A DNA stretch of 64,000 bases from Numida meleagris (lineage: Eukaryota; Chordata; Aves; Galliformes; Numididae): assembly GCF_002078875.1 (NCBI RefSeq), contig NC_034412.1, positions 34,431,530 through 34,495,529 on the forward strand. The letters run 5' to 3'. Position 1 is the stretch's first letter; every line of letters starts with the position of its first letter. Both the position numbers and the translations under genes were made by a program. Below the pieces are notes generated by a model. The model worked only from the letters and a program-made list of their open reading frames with translations, did not search any database and was not told the origin of the DNA. This document shows positions 36,266 through 47,900 of this stretch, one piece after another.

Positions 36266-38707
36266 CTGCGTGGGGAAGGGAGAAGGAATCATTAAGCATG
36301 GCAGAGCCCTCCGCACGAATTCCTGAATCCCAGCTCCGAGTATTTTGCTTATCGGGATTTGCGACTCATTCGGGACATCCCTTCCCTATTCCTGGTGAAC
36401 ATCCAAATATGCGGATGGGAAGAGTTACTCACTATGTACAGCGCAAACCATTTCCACGGCCTGAGTCTGGTCATCGCAAGGCCGCAACCATTCCTATGAA
36501 GGAAAGAACACCGTCACAAACCTCATCCTGTGAGCTGGCAAATAATAACCGGGAAGAAGCAAAAGGAAGAACAGAGAACTAAAGTCCTTCTGACATCCCC
36601 TCCCCTTCGTAGCATCAGAGCAGGACGGTCAGGACAAAGCTGAGGTAACATTAGCGGAAGGAAAGCACATCCTCTCGGTGCAATAATGCGGCGCAATCGG
36701 CCCCCTGCTCACCATCCCGGTGACGCTGTCGTAGCATGAGCAGTGAGGAAGACTTTGGCACCCCAGGTAGGCAATGACCAGCACAGCAACAGCGCTGCAG
36801 ATGGATGCAATTAACATTGCGATGTTAGCACCCTTGACAACTTGATTGAGAACAAGCTTCTGCGAGCAAAAAGAGAGATGTTAGAGCCACATGAAGACAG
36901 CAGAGATTTCCACCAAAACACTCCAGATACCGTAAGAGAGCCGTGATTACACATCGGTATTGATTTACGATCGGCACTCTTTAAAACCTTTCTTCTGCGC
37001 TCTGAAGAACGAGGCAAGCCAAGCGCCCCAGTGGAACAGTGCATTGCGAGGTGAGGAATGGCCGTTCCTTCTTGCACTGGGAGGTACGCCTTGCTATGCT
37101 GCGTCTGCCCGGCTTGACACTTGGCTCTGCCCGACAAAGAGCTTCATCTGCCCCAGATGTAACAGACACGATGCGCAGAAGGGCTAACTAACTTGCTCCT
37201 AGAACAAACCCGACCCTTCTGCTGCAGCATTGGCACTTCACCCGACTGTGCTGCGAGCAGGGGGAAGCTGTACATCGAGGAGGGCAACGAGCGCAGGGGA
37301 CACTCACTGCCTGTGCGACGTGCGCCGGGTGAGAGCTCAGCTCCTCCTCTTCTCCACGGGACAGCGTTAGGGAGCTGTAAACGACGACAACGAGGACGGT
37401 CACACAAGAGAGTATAGATGCCGCTACCAGCACGTTAACCTACGCAGGGAAATTAAAGGAGAATAAGAAAGGGGAAAGGAAATTCAACCACCCTGTCTTA
37501 AATTATCTCAATTAACACAGACCAAATGCGTCTGCACACGGCAGGTACCGGACTTTGACCTGCTGTAACATTACTAAGTATCCGGTAGCAACGGTCGGGT
37601 GGAAACCAAACACGGCGCAATAAAGGTTTCCGCAGGACTGAGTTGCTGAGATACAATCGAGACCCGCATCTCGCCCCCGGGTGCCAGCGGGGCTGAAACG
37701 CGTCCTTCTTAAAAAGGTCTCTTTCTCAGGAACTACCCCCACCTTTGGGCTTCTGCGTCCAGAGCCACCCATCTAGGAAACGCAGGAGAATTAACTCACT
37801 TCCTGTTCTGGTGAACACTATCGGGCAGCAATAAAATATAAATAAATTAACAAATAAATAACACAGGCACTCTCAAGCATTTTTACAGATTTTGGTTCTC
37901 AGAGCCAGCCAGAGCTCATGTTACGCATTGGAAAGCACAGGGACATCGCATCCTCCTTCTGCACAGGGATGTGGCCTTTCCCACGAAGGCCGCTCTAGGA
38001 AACGGACTCTGCGGCTCGCGGAACAGGCACCTGGCTCTCCCGCCGCAGCACCGAACCCCCGCCCCGTCCGCACTCCAAGCCCCATAGCTTACAAGCACCG
38101 GGTTCTTCCTCTGAGAGGAAAACAGCGCCAGGACGCCCGGGACTCCCATGACCTGCGGAGCAGAAAAGGAGTCGGTAACCGGACGACGGGCATCAGGTTC
38201 CGAAGAAAAAACACTACACGGTAGCTGAAAGGCCCTTGTCTTCAGGATCCGGCTCCGAGGGACCGAGAAGGGGAGCGGGAGAAGAGCTGCCGCTCTGCGG
38301 CGCGTTGTGCCGAGGCGCCTCTCGGCGGCACCCTGCGGAGGGAGGGCCGGCGGCTGCGGCTGCGAGCGGCCCCGCTTGCAGCATCGCCCGGTAAAAGCTG
38401 TCTCGCTCCGTCGGAGGGAAGCCGCGCCCGCAGCACGGGGGGAAACCCGCGCCGCCCGCCTTCTAAGCGGGAAGCCAGGGAAGGGCTGGCCCCTACCCAC
38501 CCTCGGAAACCGCGGAGCACAGAAAGCAGGGTGCCACGTTACCATCCCGGCCCATACGGGCGCTCTGGTTCGGCCCAGCGGGGACTCGCCCCCGAACGCG
38601 CCGTCGAGAAACCCGCTGACGACGCACACCGTGCTGAAAGCCACCTGCAGCAGCCCCAGCACCACCATGGCGCGCTGGTTGAAGACGAAGTACCGGTAGC
38701 GATCCAT
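36162..38707 (-). CDS. Unnamed four-helix (CD20/sarcospan/ENTREP-like) membrane protein, six exons
   Basis: Splicing six GT/AG exons (38707-38543, 38152-38093, 37439-37308, 36859-36713, 36493-36433, 36265-36162) gives 222 residues with no frameshift. Likely helices: about 14-33 (VVLGLLQVAF...), 49-68 (PVWAGMVMGVPGVLALF), 78-100 (LVAASILSCVTVLVVVVYS) and 130-152 (NIAMLIASICSAVAVLVIAY). The second half carries a Cys-rich stretch CQSLPHCSCYDS (153-164) and an acidic tail with PPPY at 215-218, a potential WW-domain ligand as used by NEDD4-family ubiquitin ligases. The layout resembles the CD20-like group (MS4A, sarcospan, ENTREP/FAM189), but I cannot place it in a named subfamily. Both termini are predicted cytoplasmic. 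It has a CpG-island promoter and lies in tandem with SETD7. Confidence 0.82.
36433..36493 (-). CDS. Four-helix protein exon 5 (residues 169-188)
   Basis: Acceptor CTTCATAG|GAATGG and donor CATA|GTGAGT. 61 bases, ending phase 1. Encodes EWLRPCDDQTQAVEMVCAVH. Confidence 0.72.
36713..36859 (-). CDS. Four-helix protein exon 4 (residues 120-168)
   Basis: Acceptor GCTCGCAG|AAGCTT and donor ATG|GTGAGC, phase 0. Encodes helix 4 and the Cys-rich juxtamembrane segment. Confidence 0.82.
37308..37439 (-). CDS. Four-helix protein exon 3 (residues 76-119)
   Basis: Acceptor TGCGTAG|GTTAAC and donor GCA|GTGAGT, phase 0. Encodes helix 3 followed by an acidic extracellular loop (RGEEEELSSHPAHVAQA). Confidence 0.8.
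38093..38152 (-). CDS. Four-helix protein exon 2 (residues 56-75)
   Basis: A 60-base exon between CTCCGCAG|GTCATG and CTT|GTAAGC, phase 0 on both sides. Encodes VMGVPGVLALFSSQRKNPVL, which completes helix 2 and the basic cytoplasmic loop. Confidence 0.8.
38543..38707 (-). CDS. Four-helix protein exon 1 (residues 1-55)
   Basis: Starts MDRYRYFVFNQRAMV and ends ...PVWAGM at donor ATG|GTAACG, phase 0. Encodes helix 1, the first loop (FGGESPLGRTRA) and the start of helix 2. Confidence 0.8.
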
Positions 38708-38861
38708 GCCGCTCCGGGGCGGAGCCCGGCGTCCAGGGGCGGGCGGCGGGGCGGCACCCGGCCCGGCCTTCAGCCCCTCCCCGCTGCTCCGGGCTGCCCG
38801 CGCCGCCGAGCCGAGTCGAGCCGCACACCAAACGCGGACAGACAGGGGTTCTGTTGAATAT

Positions 38862-38867
38862 TTTAAT
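38862..38867 (-). terminator. SETD7: Candidate distal poly(A) signal of SETD7
   Basis: TTTAAT on the + strand, the variant signal ATTAAA on the minus strand, about 155 bases before the start codon of the next gene in the same direction. Single-motif evidence only. Confidence 0.3.
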
Positions 38868-41800
38868 ATCTGCGTTGCCTTCGTAGCGCAATTAAAGCGA
38901 TCTTTAAAATTCACTTATTACAAATGTTTGTCGAGTTTGTTTTGTTTTGTTGTTTTTTTTTTTTAACCCCAGAAACGTTGTTTCTTGCTTCCTTGCACAT
39001 ACACCCAAACACACTATAAAAACCTCATTCGTAACATCAAAGGAAGGGCAATCGTCAGTCATGTAAACATCTTTCTTAGAGTTATCCATTTTTAAAAGTC
39101 ATGAATAAACCTACAGATGTTCAGTAAGGCTCATAGTTCGAGTACAAATGTCAGAAAACACCTATCAAGTACTGTACACAAGTTAAATATGCCGGGGTTA
39201 ACTGTGAACACACATGTAAGCTCACCCCAAGGATTATTCGTTAGCACTTAGTTCTTCCGAACAGAGAGACCCAGTCAGTACGGGCTACAGAGTATTAAAA
39301 CAGCAGAAGGCCCAGCAGAAACTGTGGAGTAACACGCAATTTTAGTCTGGATCTTAGCTCGAGAGTTCAACTCAGAACAGTTACAGTAGGAAAAGTTGAA
39401 CAGGAGGAAACCGCGGTGAGGAGGGAGAGTCCGCTTGCCCAGGAGCACCGCGGGATGGGCTGAGAGGTACGTCCTGAAGGAGGGACTGGCCGCGCTGCTG
39501 CCATCAGTTCGGGCAGCCACACGGGACACGGCGTAAGTACTTCCCCAACTAACAGAAAGGACCACTTGCAATGGTAATTTGCAATTATTGGTTGCATCTC
39601 CCCTAAAGAAAAAAAAAGTCTGCTTATCGGTAACCGATTACACTTGCATCTTACAAAAACACATCCTTTTAAACTCGGTTTAATCCTACTGGAATTTTTT
39701 TTAAGTAAGCATTCTTCCGTGAAAATATTTCATACAAACATCATTTTACATATAAATACGTTAAAACTTGAGAAGAGGGTCTTCCCGCACTCGTGATTTT
39801 ATGGCTTGAGCATTTAATTGCTTTCCATTTTTTATACATAGTTCTCCCAGAATCGGAAAAAAAAAAAAACACACCAAACCCAGCAGCAGTTACAGTCAAA
39901 CCGATAGAGAAAGGGCAGCAGCTTCGATTGCCTGAAGACAGCAGAGTGCCGAGAGGACGGCCTGTTCAGCTGACAGTGACCTTAGCATTCAAAACCTTTG
40001 ATCTGGGGCAAGTAAACATGCGCTCAATCTTGCACTTTAAAAAAAAAAAGAAAAAAATCAGTATGAGACTGTTCCAAAAATATAGTTCTCATGCTTCCAG
40101 TACATGAACCAAAAGGAACAAGTTCTCCCCACGCACACGTGAGCACTGAGCCCACTCACGCCTGCAGGCAAAGCTGCTCCCACGCCCGCGCTGCTCACCC
40201 AAACACTCTGAGCACAAAGCGGCGCGTGCCGAGCGAGGAGGCGGCAGCCATCCCGGCACCTAAGGAGATGCTTCAGCAACATCACTTTCAACGCAATCTT
40301 TTTTAAAAAATTTCTTCTTTAAGTGCTTGAAAGTGAATTCCTCAGGCACCTGCACCTTCAGCAACTCTGCTGTGCGAGAAGACGCCGAAGCAGCAGGTAA
40401 CGGCTCCGTACAACTCGTCCCCTCGCCACAACGGCAGCATTTTCCCCAAATACTGCCCATCGGAATGAAAGGCCAAAAGAAATCATCGAGGCACGATTCT
40501 GGGCCAGGAACCGTGCCATACAGCCCCGACACACCCCAAGCGGAGAGCCCTGGCTTTGGCCCAAGGACAACTGCCTGCCAGGTGCAAACAGTGACAGGGA
40601 CAACCCACCAACAGAGGTGGCTTAGAGCCAAGCAGGGAGGAAACGGAGGATTTCTACCGCTTCTCAGTTCCCGGTACTGAACACCAGCTACTCCGCTCCT
40701 CCAGCGCCCGGCAGAGGGCGAGAGTGCCTCTGCGGGCATGCCCGCTTCTACGCCAGCCAAGAAACATGGCAGCCCTGAGCAAGAAACTACAGCTGCTGCT
40801 GATCGTGCGCGACGCAAGTAAAAGCTCTGCACCTAGAAAGGCTCAGCTTGAGTCAGCCACCTAGGCAGTCCCGAAACACACAGCCTCACAAGGCCCAGTG
40901 CCTTGTCCCAAGTGCCCTGAAACCGGCACGAGTCACCTGTTGCCGTGCTTCAGCTGCGTTCGAGGAAAAAGCGAGGCCTGTCCCAGATGGCGTCCTCACA
41001 GCCGCAGAACAAGTTAACGAGCGACCAGAACCGTTGCTCAGATGGCTAAAGAACCGTATCCACGTCCTACTAGGACTTGATTTTCAAAGGCTAACGTGTT
41101 TTACTGATTGATTAGTACCAAAGAATAGGGAAAAAGCTTCTTCAGATTCACAAAGGAACCTTACTTGTTTCGGCAGATCCCAGAGAGTCACATAATAGCA
41201 GCAGACTCACCGTGAGATCCCTTCTCATAGGCCTAAGCCCTCTCCCCTCTTACCCACAGGCGTGGCCCGGCAGCAGGTAGCTCTCAGCTCTCACTTGGCA
41301 CATTCTCGTTTCCAAGGTTAACCGCTTCTCCAGAACACCAAGCTTCTCCTCTCTAAGCGACAAAACACAGCGCTGCCACAGAAAGACGATCCATTTGTTT
41401 TTCTAACCTCTCCAGAGAGAGGGTCAATGGCCTCTAACACGGGTTGCTCTGGGCTCCTTCTCACAAAGGAACTTGGGTAACAACCTGAGAATGATACAGA
41501 AGCCACCTGCAGGGGTGCAGACTGAGGGTGGAAGCTGGGAAGTGACCCGGACCGGAAAAAAGCAGCTTTATCAAATTCTCTAATGCCATCCTCTAGTCTC
41601 AAAGAGTACCAGTCACAAAGAGTACACCATGATCCACCCGGTCACCCCGCTTCAGCTGATAGCTACTTGCTCATCTTCCAACTTCTGTTCCAACTGAATG
41701 GGACCCAGGCCAGACTCTGAGAAGCAGAGTTTCTTCGCTTCTTGTGTTTTCACAGTCACTGGTATTCAAAAACTCAAACAAATCACTTCACAAAATAACT

Positions 41801-44800
41801 ATTTCTTCTGCTTCAAGTTGAAATTGAGTTCTGCCATGGTCCTCACAGTTTTGCAAAGCTGGTCTCACTACTCAAGTGGCCCCAGAAGCTGAGCTGCAAA
41901 ACGCATGGGCCGAGTGAAGGCCTGACTCAGAGTTACATAGTTAACCCGTGTTTCAACCTCTGGTCACCACGGCACACCTCTCAAAAACCCAAAAAGGACC
42001 CGCTCAGCCGTGAGCCCTTTCGCCATCCCGCGGTAAAAACCATCCTAACCACCTCTGCTGTAACAGACCACAAAGGAAAAGAAAACACAGAAGAATCCAA
42101 GGGCTCAGTCTCGAATCGAGCCAAAGCAGCTTTATCGTCACAACTTTTGTCAAATGTCGGTCACTGATGAAGCGATCTACAGGAGGACCGAGAGATTTTA
42201 ACAGAGCAGAGAGGAAAACTACAGCAGAGCTAATGCAGACAAAAGCTGCGGCACGCTAGCCGGCCGCAAGCATATGCAAGAGCAAGAGCGTTTCCTTGAT
42301 GGTCACCCCAGCAGTGGCTTTTGAGAACATACGGAGACACCAGAGCGCCTTTTCTTCTAGGACTTCCCTATTTCACAACACAACCACTGATGTTACCGCC
42401 AAACCTGACGCGCCAAGAGCACCTCTCTCTTCTGCTCCTCTCTAAAGCCACGCAGTATGAAGACAGACCGATCTATCAAAACAAGTGGGTCTGCATGAAG
42501 AGGAGACAGCAGAAGAATCAGACCACGCAGCAAAGAAGCCAAAGGAGCTCGAGAGATCGCAGTATTTGAAGCACAGTTCCCTAGCTGGCATTAAGAGGTG
42601 AACAATCTGATGGAGGTTGAGAAGAAACACAGGTTACCGTGGAAGAAGTTACCATCAGCTCACGGCTGCATTCAGCCACGCGCACACTCCCTCTCCTTCC
42701 TTGCACTTCAACACAACGCTAAGCTTGTCAAGTTTAACAGTCATGGAAGAACAGCTCACAAATGCACGCAGTGGCTTCCTACCAGAGAGACACACCTTTC
42801 TGCAAACAGCTGAAACAGCTGCGGTCCAAAACAACAACTTGCAGCAGGCAGGGAAAAAATAAGCTCAAAAAAACCCAAACAAACAGATTTCTCATTGAGG
42901 TTGATTTGCTAAAGCTGTGCCGCCAGTTGCCCTTCGACAACTCTCCCTCACCTGTCTCTCTGCACACTCAGACGAACCCCAGAGGCATCACCTCTACTGC
43001 CTCGGACCGAGTCTCCAGCAAGAGGAAAAGGGCTGTGTCAGAGTTCATGCTCGGCTCGCTGCTGGAAGAGCCCCCGGAGCTCTCACAGCCCTCCCCGGCA
43101 CACAGTCAGAGTAGCTTCTGTGTAAGCTTAAACAGTGAAGTGCTGAAAAAGCTTTGCCGTCAGTTGTGGGAAATATGTGGAGCCCCAGGTTAGAGAGGTC
43201 CGTGCTCCCAGTTCCTCCTGCAAGCCGAGATTCTCCAAACGCATGCATGGCAACCTCCTCTCGCCTCTGCTGCTGGCCCAGCACCTGGTTCCTGAGGCGG
43301 CCAGACACTCGCGATCATTCGAGCAACCAAACGCTGCGATAGAAGGGTAGGTCTAATTTCCAAGTCAGCTATGTTACATATATACAAACATTTTTAACTA
43401 CAAACATTTAGAGAAAGTGTTGCCAATGCATTTCAGTTGTCACTGAGCCGCTAAACCCAGAAGAAGAGAATGTCACAGTCCCAAACGGGCTCCAGCATCC
43501 AGACCGAAATGATCCGTTACTTCTCTCTTCCACAGCATGAGGCAAGATCAGAATGGTACCCAAACAAAATGAGCAAGTCCCCTACCCCAAAAACCCGGAA
43601 CACAACCCTGCAGACCAATATTCACAAGCCCCCACCGTCGGCTGTAATGAAGCTATGGATCGACTGCTGCTTCTAAATATGAGCAATGAGAGATGTTGTT
43701 ATGCTCCCTTGTTTGTCTTCCAAGAAACAATTTCCTCTGCTTTCACCAAAATCTCAGTTTGATCTCTCTCGCCGTATTCACTCACCACCCGAGCGCTACT
43801 AAACGACGGCTATATTCTTAGCCAACTGAACACGTACAAAAGGTACAGCTCTCCTCGACCAAGTTCCACGGCCTGCCCTCAGATTTGCAGGTTTCCCTTG
43901 AAAGAACTCATTTCCGCCTTGAGAATCAGCCGTTCTAACTCGTGAACTACACAAGCCGACTCACGGTCGCTAACACCGTCAGTGTACCTGCCTTCCAGAA
44001 CGCGTACTTCTCAGAGTCCTTCAGAAAGCTGGTCTGTTTTCTCCTTTCAGGTAATCTTCATGCAAAGAACAGCTTTGTTTGCGTGTCATAATCATAAAAT
44101 AAATAAAATAAGCCAGCCGTGAAGGCCAGATAAATATTAGGCTTGGACACATCGCTATGCTACTTAGAGAGCCACAGAGACTGACGCACAGCACTCTCAC
44201 ATACACGCCTTTCCACTAGTCAGAAAGGATTTTCTCCCGCAAAAGAGGATTCGTAGAAAGAACAGCGTTTGGACGAGAGGAAAGGGGAGTTAAAACCCAG
44301 CCTCCTAGATGCTAACAAACTGCTCTATTGCAAGATTCAGATCAAAGGTTTAAAAAGGCAAAGTTATGCTACTAGTAGAGAATATCAAAAGATTACTGTT
44401 ATCATCACAAGTGGCATATATGCAAAATGCAGTTGCACAATAACGCCTAGGCGGATAGAGCGACGCTAAGTCTGCCGACTAAAAGTAAACGATATACCCA
44501 TTTTAGTCTTCTGTCTAGTCTTTTGGCATCTTTGCATATGGTGCAAAAGCAGAAGCTACCAAAGAATATCACGTCTCGTATAGAATATTAAATAATTTCT
44601 CCAGATAAGACTGGTGCGACGCTAGCTAAGTTTAAATCTGCTATGAGTAACACAGTCAAACCTAGTTAGTATGCAAGAAACTTATTTCTTAACACAGAAT
44701 GCAAAGTTATGATGCAACGGCACAAACAATCCCTGGTTGTCCAGTTTTCAGTACAAAGGTAGTGCATAGATCCAAGTTTCCATTTGAGTTCGCTGAACCG

Positions 44801-44813
44801 AGGAGTCTCCGCT
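38862..44813 (-). other. SETD7: Probable long 3' UTR of SETD7
   Basis: No coding exon is visible between the SETD7 stop and the CpG island of the next gene. Human SETD7 has a 3' UTR of more than 5 kb, so a ~5.9 kb UTR ending near the minus-strand ATTAAA at 38862-38867 is a reasonable inference. Shorter isoforms cannot be excluded. Confidence 0.45.
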
Positions 44814-44994
44814 TCACTTCTGCTGGGAGGCCTGGAAAGCTTTCAGTTCCAGCTGGTACCACTCGGGTGCTTCCGGCCCGTTCTGCCCCACAGGGTTGTG
44901 ATCGTATCCGTAGGCCACTGTCAATTCTTCGTCCTTCTCCACGGCCCGGATGGTGCGGATACACTTGATTGGCCCGAAACGAGGGTGAACAAAC
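44814..44994 (-). CDS. SETD7: SETD7 exon 8 (residues 308-366 and stop)
   Basis: Acceptor GCACCTAG|G, completing the split codon 307. Encodes [11 protein letters not shown], the catalytic Tyr335 in [10 protein letters not shown], and the C-terminal helix [19 protein letters not shown] at 44814-44816. Confidence 0.96.
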
Positions 44995-47900
44995 CTAGGT
45001 GCAAGAGAACAAACACTTTTGATAGGCTTAGCCGGCAGTTCACAGACTCTGTTAGCCCCTCTGATAAATACTTCAAGCAGTTGCTCTGTCTGTAATCTGC
45101 ATCACATGAGCAGATTTCTTTGAGTCAACCTCATAAAGGCTTAGGTAACGGGGACACACGTATTGATATATTAGAACCCATTTGCATAGCTCTGCTGCCA
45201 GAGGTCTTTCAGTAGTCCAGCAGCATTGCACACTTCTAGCACAATCAAAGGTTAATCGCTGCCGCGTGCCTCGGGCCCACAGCGGTAAATATCTGGATAA
45301 TGGGATACGAGCCCAGATCGTACGAGACAGGCAAGCACAGAAAATCGCCCATCTTCATTTCCCCAGTGCGGGTTACCCACCAATCAAAACACACTTCCGT
45401 GCATCCTCTCCCAGGGCCCAACAGTAAAGGAAACCGGCTAATTTAACGAGGGAAAACGACTTTCCACATACATGCCCACAGGACTGTCCTTGGTATTCAT
45501 GGCTATGAAAGACATCTGTACCCTCGAGCATACGTATACATCAGAATGTTCCTCATGCTCCGCACCAACCGCAAAGCGGCAGGATGCTTATTTTCTGCAT
45601 TTCCCAAGTGGCAGCGCACTTGACAGTGCCAGTCAAGCTTTTGCAGCTCAGCCAATGTAGCGCAGTCCTACTTGACGTAGGATTTAGAGCGTGGACTTCA
45701 CACATGTTATAACCAACGGACAGCTCCCAAAACCAATGGCAAAAGTTGCACGGTAGCCAACTTGAAGATATCCCCCCCACAGATTAGTCCCAAGAGACAT
45801 CAGTCAAGGGCAAGGCCAGCCGGCTTCCAGCACGAACTCCTTCAGCGCCTGGACCCGTTACTCCCAGCCCCATTGCTGCCCACAAGCCTGGGCTGCGGCA
45901 CCCCTTGCAGCTTTGGCATTGAAATACACGTTTCTACTTACGGGTCATAGATGCAGTTAGGAGTGAAAGAATGATTGGCCTTATGCCCCAGCGAGGCACA
46001 GTACTTGGCAGCGTGGTTGTAGGGCTCGGGCACGTCTATGACTGTTTCATCGTCCAGGGATATTGTATTTCCATTGAGGGCCCAGTCTCTGCCGTCTACC
46101 TGGTTTGCGAGGCAAAAACCCAGTGTGCGCATGGAGGGTCAACCTCGTCAGCACTTAGAAAGTGAACATTCAAATACATGCAACTAAAGCTTTTCCCGGC
46201 TACTTAATTTTTCCTAACATAAACAGCTGAACGTGGACTTCCTTTCAATTCAGCTCCACCATATTAAAACTTAACAGTAGGAAGAGGATGCTCTAAGATT
46301 TCAGAAGGAGCAATGAAAATTCAGATTGACTTTTTTCTCTCCTTTACCTCCTGGTGTGTAATTCTCACTCCATTGTAAAAGGACATAACGGTACGAGCTT
46401 CTGCAGCTATTTTCGAAAACAGTCCTTCTCCAGCACTGGAAATGAGAGAGACATCAACGTACACCCTACAAAGGAAAGAAAGGACATAGCCATTACTTAG
46501 TTATGCCAGAGTACAAGAAAAGAACTACAATCAAGTCTCCTACACAGCAAAGCTTCTTAAGTCTAGGTAAAATGTACGTTATGTGATACACCGTGTACTA
46601 GTCACAGAAGCAGTTCATGAGCGCCACTGACTGACCGGCACGGGACAACCTGCTGAGGAGCACGGCCTACGAGGAACACTCCCTGCAACAATACAGGATT
46701 CCAAGAAGTAGAATCCTGCTTTCCTCCAGCTTCTGGATTTATTTTCGGCACTTTGCTGCGACCCTAGGGAAGTGCCGTTGGGCGAGATGCACGGAACACA
46801 GCACATGGCAACCTGAAGCTGGTTCTACATCTAGACAAGTGGGAAACGGTGCGCTCAGTTGTTCAGAATGTTGCGGATGGGGGCGACTCAACACGTATTT
46901 CAAGCGCTACAAAGATCCGCATTTAATCTCCTAAAACGTACAGCTGCGTTCTATCCACCGGAGTACGATTTCATTGTGTAAAACAGAAGTTCAGCTAAGT
47001 CAAATGTTTACTGAAATGTAGTAGTGGCTCCATAAGACAAACCCTCACACAATATTTATTTTACACAAGTAAAAGCTGGCAAAATCAGGTCCTAAATACG
47101 TAACAGCAAAGAACTACAGACAGTATCAGAAGAAGAGGGGAAAAAAACCAGCCTACCTCTCTGACTCATAAGGATCGGGAAGAAGGGCATTTGTAGAAAT
47201 GCAGGATGAAGTGGATTTGTCAAAACTGTACACTGGGCCTAAAAGGAGAAACCAACAAAGGAAATAAACAAACGAGTGGTACATAAAGCAAGCAGCCCTT
47301 AACGCAATCAAGACATTAAAAAATTAAATTAGCGTCTGCAAAAAACGTACCACTGTGGGGGGAAAGGGAGGAGAAGGAAAAAAGGGTATTAAGTGGAGGC
47401 GCACCTCTGTGAGAGGCCCACTTCAGCGGGAGTTTCTTGATTACCTTTCCCCCTCAAGGTGACAGCGGCAGCGTACTAATTACAAAATGACATATCATCC
47501 TTAGGCTACTGAGTGTTAAGGGACCGGGTAGCCTTCCAAAACCAACCCTCCCCAAGTCTTTAATTAAAACATCAAGCGAAGTTTTAAAAGGATACATTTA
47601 ATAACACGTTAGGTTAAAAAAAAAAAAACACACAACAAAATCTTGGACTATTTTGTATATGAAATGTTTTCTAATTCAGAACTGGAATAGACATCATCCA
47701 GAAGATAACGTCCAGTAATCACAAAATACATTTGCTACAGTCATTTATTTCCTGCCATTAATAAGCAACTCAGTGGTACAGTTCTAATTACTTCCTTACA
47801 TACCCCTCCAATCCACTGCCAGAAACTATCTGGGCGATAGGTTAAGATGAAGGTGGACATAAGAAGAAAAAGAATCCCAAATATTACTAAGTTTGGTAAA

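Larger units (their letters stand above)
37960..38840 (-). promoter_or_regulatory. CpG island of the four-helix gene
   Basis: CpG-dense sequence covering exons 1 and 2, the first intron and the upstream flank, with GGGGCGG-type boxes at about 38715-38745 next to the start codon. No TATA box. Confidence 0.65.

Noticed and set aside
37916..38914. 332-codon minus-strand ORF covering exon 1 of the four-helix gene
   Set aside because: It reads through intron 1 and upstream sequence of a CpG island; splice sites and phases support the shorter spliced model starting at 38707.
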